This document shows, one piece after another, positions 58,251-64,000 of a stretch of DNA of 64,000 nt; position 1 is the stretch's first letter; every line of letters starts with the position of its first letter. A program made the translations under genes and the position numbers. The notes below the pieces were generated by a model. The model did not search any database, had not been told where the DNA came from, and was given only the letters and a program-made list of their open reading frames with translations. This stretch comes from Rattus norvegicus (taxonomy: Eukaryota > Chordata > Mammalia > Rodentia > Muridae): positions 68,118,039-68,182,038 of the forward strand of contig NC_086026.1 in the NCBI RefSeq assembly GCF_036323735.1, written 5' to 3'.

Positions 58251-61078
58251 TTATGTATATATCTTGAACTAGCCCTGTACAACAGAGGCTCATTTTGTAG
58301 ACTACTAAGTGCTTACTCTATGCTAAGCATTTGACATTTATTTCCCAGAGTCACTGAGGCAATGGGAGGGTAAATAAGCAAGTCACCCATAGACAGGCCC
58401 AACAGAGCAGAGTTTGAATCCCTGTATTGACTCCCAAGCTCAGGTTCTGAAGCCCTGAATATTTCCTGCCTCTCTATACCTGATGCCCTGCAAAGCAGAA
58501 GTAGCCATGTCAGGGACTGAGGAAGATTTTCATACAATGTGAACAGGATAGATCACCAACTCATCCAGAAAGGAGACAGGGAGACTAGCTTGGGCAAAAG
58601 GCTGCAAGAGGTAGTTTGAAGGCTTATTCTGACTTTTTTGAGTTTTCAGCTTTAAGAGCAACACTTAAGCTATCTGCAGGAATCGAACCTGCTTCCCTGC
58701 CTTTGTGAAAAAGCAGTCCGTCTGCTCCCTTGGGCTCTCAGTAGACAGAACAGACCATACTTTAACTTAAAAGATCCTGGGTGCCAGGGATGAGGATGAC
58801 GTATGTGTGCTACCCACAACCCGAAGTGGGCTAGAACAATCTCGCCAGGGTCAGACACCTTTCATCCTCTAAAGGAACCCACTTCTCAGCTTGCTCCAGC
58901 CATCACTGTGGCTGGCGAGCTGCTGGGAACCATCTGCAGTGATCCAGGCCCAGATAGGAGCTGGTTAGGAAGGGAAATAAGAGGCTGTGAGAGAGAAAAA
59001 GGTCTAAGCCTGGACCACATCACCAGATAATAGCCAACATGGTAATTAATTTTGTGTACAAAGGTCTAACTGCCTCAACTATGTTTTACAAAGAGATGGC
59101 AGGAAAGCAAGCAAGGACAGCTCAACTGTTTGCATGAGTCACAGCCCTAGCTACTGCCACTGACTAGGTTTGCCTTGTATACTCCAGAGGGCACCAGAAC
59201 ATGCATTCTCCAAGGAAGATGCTCTTCAACCTTGCATACTAAGCTCTAACTAAAATACTAGGCTCAGACTAAAATTTCTGCTTTGGTGAGGGGCTTACCC
59301 TAATCCCTTACCTTTCAGAGTTGTTTAAAACCCACAAACTTCACAATGGTCAAACAGAAAGTGCTCTTCTCATGGCAAGCAGTGGTAAATGCCCCTGAGC
59401 TAAGACTACTTGGCCAGGTTCCAGTTCTGCACAGCCTCCACACCCAAAGCTTTGAAAGACTTTGGGAGAACCTGGGTTTACTTGTAGATACTGGCTCTAT
59501 TTTTCAAATAGATCTCTAATGAACTATCACTTTATCCTCTCTGGGATCAAAGCAAGAATTGTGTTAGTAATGTAACCTCTCTCCTTCCTCACTTTCTGTC
59601 TCAGCATACACAGAAGAGAACTCTACCAACAATAGTAGATTACTTGATGAGTGCTCAGTGGGAATTTCCAGTCTTCTAATTCCCAAGCCTCTCCTGGTCC
59701 AGGACAAAGGAGGACAGGGATAGGCAGACTCAGAGAACTTCCCTTACACTCACACAGTTCCTTATGTGAGGGTTGTGTGGGATGGCTCCTTTAGCCTTCA
59801 ATATGGCCAAGTGTGGCTGGACACAAACTGTCTTCCTAACCACAGGGTTGGGCTGAAAAGTTCCATTCTGGCCCTCACTGTTCTAGGAGTTCGTGACTCT
59901 AAGACAAACGCTGGCTCCCATGTCACTGGCTGGAATAATGATCTATTTCATATGTAGATCTGAAACCTAAATCTGGAAGGACATAGTGGGAAGGCTGTTT
60001 TTAGGGGTGGGTTCAAGTAGCACCATCCAAACCAGGAAAGAGTATTGGCAATGTGCAGCATTCAGAGGTATTAGACAGCCCTCTGGACCGCCCTAAAGCT
60101 CCGACATTTGTTATTCTGGGTGTATTAATGACTGATCAAAACTTGAGGACAGGGAGATGTTAGCAGTGGTGACTCAAACTTCTAAATATTAAAATTTGAG
60201 GCTTTTTTTTTTAAAATGGAGCTCAATAGAATTTTCCTCATTTTTCAGAACTGCCAACATTTGGTTTTTTACCAGTAATAAACACTAGGGTTTGCAGCTT
60301 AAAACTCAGAGATTTAAATGAGCTTGTAGTCAGTGGGAAGCAATAGTCTGTTCTTTTCACTGTCTCATCTTTGTTCTTTTCTCCTTAAAACTGTCTAATG
60401 AAGACATGACTTCCAAATGAGGACATGTTTGTCTGGCAAAGCATTTAAGACACACTGAAGATTTTAGACATGTTCCTGTTCCCCTAAGGTGGCCGATGCC
60501 TTCTGGATGCTGTCCTTACTTTTGTCCACAGGGCAGTGACCTGCACCTAATGACTGTCCAACATTACAATGACTGAGACAAAGGCAACAACTGGTTTCTG
60601 TAAGCCACTCTGAATAACCTTCCCTTTCAAATTGAAAAATTAAAAAAAGGTGGGTTAGAAAAGGTGACAGAGTTAAGGTGTGAGGCTTACTGGAAGAAGA
60701 GAAGCGTATGCAATTCAAGTTACTGCTCTTTTTACTAAAATGGCACCTAAACTCCGGGAGAAAGTGCAGTAAGTTTTACAGAAACAAATTTAAATTCATC
60801 ACAGAAATGTTATAATAAACAAGAAACACTGAAATTTGTAAGTAGGCAAGTCCTTCCCCATTTCCACTTGCCGACTCCTGGAATGCTTCCAACATCTGGG
60901 CTTGAGCCTCATCTCTCACCTGTGGAATTGGCCCTGTCTGAAAGGGACATGGATGTGCCAATGGGCCATGGGCTGCTTGGGTGGTAGAGGTGACTGCGGG
61001 CTGGAGAAGCGAGGCTGCTGGAGTGGAAATGATGGTGAGGGTTATCGAGGGAATGGATGGGATGGGCACTAATCACAG
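54042..61078 (-). CDS. Neo1: Neo1, neogenin (last four coding exons; partial)
   Basis: Neogenin is a single-pass DCC-family receptor for netrins and RGMs, acting in axon guidance, cell adhesion and BMP/iron regulation. Only the C-terminal 213 or so residues of the cytoplasmic tail are here; Ig, fibronectin and membrane segments lie beyond the window. Join on the minus strand: 61078-60920, 57427-57164, 55029-54893, 54125-54042 (644 nt). Phases close and all introns are GT-AG. The protein matches the known neogenin tail, with a His/Pro-rich start, Ser-rich middle and the conserved final helix ending ITTA. The gene runs tail to tail with Hcn4. Confidence 0.96.
54126..54892 (-). other. Neo1: Neo1 last intron (0.77 kb)
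   Basis: GT-AG, phase 0. No repeat recognised. Confidence 0.85.
54893..55029 (-). CDS. Neo1: Neo1 penultimate coding exon
   Basis: Encodes 45 residues plus two bases that complete an alanine codon, from ALNHHLHS to LEDSES. It includes a proline-rich RPPMPVVVP stretch of the kind that binds SH3 or EVH1 domains (inference). The acceptor is CTTCAG|CT and the donor AGAGT|GTAAGT. Confidence 0.95.
55251..56553 (+). mobile_element. Fossil hAT-like DNA transposon
   Basis: The left end CAGTGGTTCTCAAAG and the right end CTGAGAACCACAG form imperfect terminal inverted repeats typical of hAT/Charlie elements. Between them, 55640-55920 resembles decayed hAT transposase coding sequence ('gaaaattaccattctgaaaa', 'gtgaatatttggaggatttt'), and 56335-56450 resembles a non-coding 3' part. 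Many stops; no function. The 8-bp target duplication is not clear. Family assignment is from memory. Confidence 0.5.
56010..56105 (+). repeat. B1-like SINE remnant
   Basis: 'agacttggtggcatatatca', 'gaaatcccaacactaagaca' and 'gaccagtgtgggcaatatag' follow the B1/7SL order. Diverged and nested in the fossil transposon. Confidence 0.5.
56930..57048 (+). repeat. B1 SINE
   Basis: 'ggcagtggcacacgccttta', 'tgctagcactcaggaggcaa', 'gaccacgcagagaaactctg' and an A-rich tail that runs into a GGA repeat. Confidence 0.8.
57047..57105. repeat. GGA/GAA-rich purine run
   Basis: A purine tail expansion after the B1 element, 59 bases before the exon donor region. Confidence 0.85.
57164..57427 (-). CDS. Neo1: Neo1 coding exon, Ser/Pro-rich tail segment
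   Basis: Encodes about 88 residues from [12 protein letters not shown] to PLLSQQ. It is Ser/Thr-rich at first, then proline-rich ([15 protein letters not shown]), containing the neogenin/DCC P2-like polyproline region. The acceptor is CTATAG|AA and the donor CAAG|GTGAGT. The exon length of 264 nt is a multiple of three. Confidence 0.95.
58060..58170 (+). repeat. MIR fragment
   Basis: 'gtggcaaagtcactgggtct', 'cttaatttctttatctataa' and 'aacatgg' resemble the forward MIR core. Confidence 0.45.
58205..58248. repeat. (TG)n microsatellite
   Basis: About 21 uninterrupted TG units within AT-rich flanks. Confidence 0.95.
58305..58500 (-). repeat. MIR element
   Basis: 'ctaagtgcttactctatgct', 'aagcatttgacatttatttc' and 'gagcagagtttgaatccctg' match reverse MIR order. 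Confidence 0.6.
60920..61078 (-). CDS. Neo1: Neo1 coding exon of 159 nt (53 residues), candidate cassette exon
   Basis: Encodes [12 protein letters not shown] through RANST, His-rich (PHHHFH) then Ser/Pro-rich. The acceptor is TTCACAG|CT and the donor CACAG|GTGAGA. Both ends cut codons after the first base, so the exon can be skipped in frame. Its 53-codon length equals the alternatively spliced cytoplasmic insert described for mouse neogenin; that identity is inference. Confidence 0.93.
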
Positions 61079-63419
61079 CTGTGAATGAACACAAGACAGA
61101 GAGATGCTTAACATGCTTGCACAGACACATACAAGTCACCCCTTCCCACCTCCCATCAACCCAATCTTCAGCCTTTGGTGGCAGGTGGCTGATAATCAGC
61201 CATCAATTTTATATTTGACTTAACAAATGGACACACGTCTAGGCACATGCTACACCTATACACAGTAAGACAGTCTGACGGATATATTCCATCAACACTG
61301 GTGATTTTGGAGGGAACGGCAGTCATGATTAAGGGAGTATTTTTCAAGGGAGTATTTTTCTTTGGCTTAACTGCACTTGTGAATTCTATTAAAACATGAA
61401 TATTATAATATCTATCTGAATTTGTCATAAAATATAAATTGATAAGCAAATAACATTTCTACTTATTATTTCTATTTAACATTCCTATCCTATTTTTTTC
61501 TATCTTGCTAAAGGGACATCAGTATGTCCCTGCTAAGGGACATTAGACTCCTTTGAGCATATGCTCAATTAATGGGTATTAAAAAAGAAGCAGTTGTTTA
61601 ATCAGTTTTAATATCTTGAAAGGAATATAAAAAAATTTAAACCTTAAAATCCAATCTAGTAATATACAGTAGTATAGCATCTTTTATTTCTGTGTTCAGC
61701 CTGGGGGCTAAGCCACATCCATTAGCATTTTAAAGTATAAATGGAAATTTCCAAGAGTTTCCTTTCCTAAGGATTCAATTAAGCAAAGAATATATAGTTC
61801 TGTGTAGATTGCACACATAACTTCCTATGAAGCCTCTTTAGTGAAGCTTCCTGTTTAACCAGAGATATAATTAGGAAAAAATCATTTGTCATAGGCATTC
61901 CTTAGAGCAGGTGAAGCCCATGCTTCTGACGAAGACGACTTGCTGCACACTGCCCAAGCAGGCAAGTGTGCAGGACACAGGGCCTCTCCCTACCCCTTTT
62001 CTAAGCCACACTTTCATAACCTTTAGTAGCCACACTGAATCAGCTCTTTGGAGCCTGTTAAATTGTCTTCTGTTGTGTGGACTCTCCACAGATCTTTGCG
62101 GGGCTAGACCAACATCACCTTGGGAAGAGAAACCTCAGACCATGAAATAGATGCCAGCTTCTCCAGCTGCTTTCAGGAACTAGAAGCTCTAGCAGGTCCA
62201 TGGGAAGCAATTACAACTAGAGAAGTTGGCTGACAAGTGTGATCAGTTAGTCTCAGATCAAGATCTCCCTGGGCAAGAGAAGCAGTTTTCATAGTGAAAT
62301 GCTTCAGAATCAGATTTTCCAAATTTCAGGTTGGGGTGAAGTAGTTAAATTGAGCCTGACCTAGGAAGTGCAAATTGTAAGCATTCTTGGGTGAAAGAAA
62401 ACCAGAATGAACTTGATTTTCTTTTAAAAGCTATTTCAACTGTTTCTAAGTAAGTGAAAGTGAATGCTTTGGTGTAGAATGAAGTCAGCTGAATGTGAAC
62501 TTGCAGGTCTGACCTCATCCGGAGGCCAGCAAGCCCACCTAGCTTTTTCAGACCTAGGTATGTGGATGCCAGGTGCATGGCTCCAACTTCAACACAGGAC
62601 CCAGAGCTCAAGGAATGCAAGCTTGTAAGGACCCCTGGGTAGGTTTCAAAAAGGATCTCAAAGCCCTGACTGTACCTAGGCACCTGGTTTCTGAGTTTTG
62701 AATGAAAGATTCTAATATCTATCCAATTTGGGCACAAATTACATAATACTGTGTACTCATATGTACATATTCTTTCCACAACCAAGCCAACCAACCAAAC
62801 CAAACAAACAAATCAAGAGAGAAAATGGTTTCAACTGGAATTGTATCTTTTTCCCTTGACATATTTAATAAATCTAGAAAGTGTTCAATTTTCTAAGTCA
62901 TAGAAATAAGCATTTCAGGTAAGAACTAAGAGCTTAGAACACACAAATTACCATCTTCTTATGAGTAAAAACAACCAAACCAAACCCCAAATGAAATAGA
63001 TTAATTTGCTCTTTTTTTGTGTTTTTCAACTGGGGGTATTCACATTAGGAACCTGTAGAAAAAAATATGTTTTCCCCCTTGTATGCTTCCAAGTTTAAGA
63101 CTTTCTTTCTGTAATGGGCATTAAGCGTAAGTTACTTTGTACAAAAATTATTTATTTTTAAAGAAACAGCCTCATTCTTTCAGAGCTGATCTCCCTTTAC
63201 AATCCAGTATCTCCTCTGGCCGTAGACTGGGAGGCACGCGTGAGTGAGGGGAGACAATGTGCATGCGTGGAGGTTCCGTTGCGAGTGTGGATGAGAGCAG
63301 GTTTTCAGCAGAATCTTTATCTCACCATTGTTGGCACAGATGCAGCTAAGTATTCTCTTAACTGCAAGACCCACAGACCAGCAAGTCTGAAAATAATGAC
63401 TTATCTCATTGCCTTCCCC

Positions 63420-63525
63420 ACTTTGGAGACAGGGTCTGACTGACAGCCCAGGCTGTCCTTGAACTGACTTTTGACTCAGCCTCCTAAGTGCTGGGATTAT
63501 AGTTATTTACCACCATGCTTGGCAC
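63420..63525 (-). repeat. B1 SINE, antisense
   Basis: 'ggagacagggtctgactgac', 'agcccaggctgtccttgaac', 'gtgctgggattatagttatt' and 'taccaccatgcttggcac' are the reversed B1 order. Confidence 0.85.
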
Positions 63526-63554
63526 TTTTTGATTTTTAAAAAAGATTAGCTTCA

Positions 63555-63722
63555 TTATTTTAAGCTATGTGTGTGTGTATGTAGGTTTGTGCACCCGAGT
63601 GCTATGTTCATAGGGGCCAGAGGTGAGAGAGATCCCCTGAAGCTGGAATTGCAGGCGGCTGTGAGTGGTGGGAACTGAACTTGGTTCTTCTGCTCTAACT
63701 ACTGAGCTATCTCTTCAGCAGA
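63555..63722 (-). repeat. B3/B2-type SINE, antisense
   Basis: A GT-rich start, 'aggggccagaggtgagagag', 'gctggaattgcaggcggctg', 'gggaactgaacttggttct' and 'ctgagctatctcttcagc' mark a reversed rodent tRNA-type SINE. Confidence 0.75.
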
Positions 63723-64000
63723 CTCCTCTCTTCATTCTCAATAGAAACATTTAACTTATTCTTAATTTAATTTATTATGAAAAGAGGTCGAGCAACATAT
63801 ATGCTTGACAAAATGAAGCATGGATCAACGGTGAAAATGTTTTAAAAACTCCATGCTACAAACACAAAACAACTTTAAAAAGTCTACTAAATAAGTTAAA
63901 ATCTCATAGATGCTTGTTGCTGCTGACCATGTGGCAAGAGGCCTAAAGCATCTGAATGGCATTTAGAAAGCTCAGCCGCAGTCTTAAGAGATGCTTCCTG

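Larger units (their letters stand above)
57428..60919 (-). other. Neo1: Neo1 intron (3.5 kb)
   Basis: GT-AG, phase 1. It contains a TG microsatellite at 58205, flanking MIR fragments (58060-58170 and 58305-58500), and otherwise unique AT-rich sequence. Confidence 0.85.
61079..64000 (-). other. Neo1: Neo1 intron, partial (continues beyond window)
   Basis: No further coding exon seen. The sequence is AT-rich and mostly unique, with an antisense B1 at 63420 and an antisense B3 at 63555. The open frame near 62345-62803 is unsupported. Confidence 0.8.

Noticed and set aside
61068..61070. Alternative acceptor (TTAG) for the 159-nt Neo1 exon
   Set aside because: It would shift the frame by 10 nt and remove the VIS residues known in neogenin; the upstream CACAG fits.
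62345..62803. 152-codon minus-strand open frame in the partial Neo1 intron
   Set aside because: Does not match the neogenin cytoplasmic sequence and lacks bounding splice sites that would keep phase.

Overview
The window is mammalian and almost certainly rat (Rattus norvegicus). It holds two vertebrate genes with GT-AG introns, surrounded by rodent SINEs (B1, B3, B4), a near-consensus ID element with a perfect target-site duplication, and a rat-type L1 3' end. ID elements were amplified mainly in the rat. Synteny knowledge (HCN4 next to NEO1; human 15q24, rat chromosome 8) agrees.

Layout. Positions 1 to about 39,710 carry all eight coding exons of Hcn4 on the plus strand. Exon 1 lies in a CpG-rich block. 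Intron 1 is 19.6 kb, intron 2 is 9.1 kb, and the remaining exons are compact. The joined CDS is 3,597 nt and encodes 1,198 residues, with every exon phase closing correctly. Positions about 39,710 to 51,515 are intergenic: simple repeats, decayed L1, SINEs, LTR-like elements and one nested ID/L1 insertion, with no gene that I can support. Positions about 51,515 to 64,000 hold the 3' end of Neo1 (neogenin) on the minus strand: a 2.5-kb 3' UTR, four terminal coding exons, and the start of a further intron that leaves the window. The two genes are arranged tail to tail.

Function. HCN4 is the hyperpolarization-activated, cAMP-gated cation channel behind the sinoatrial pacemaker current. Neogenin is a netrin/RGM receptor; only the end of its cytoplasmic tail is encoded here. 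The genes are neighbours but do not form a functional unit.

I found no new biological system. The most useful observations are an AP-1 plus MEF2 site pair in Hcn4 intron 1 (a candidate for the described MEF2-dependent enhancer), an in-frame, stop-free 108-nt intron 5, two retrotransposition events at one nick site (ID and L1, with a possible 3' transduction), a 159-nt symmetric Neo1 exon matching a described 53-residue splice insert, a fossil hAT-like transposon in a Neo1 intron, and a 140-nt unbroken polypurine tract between the genes.
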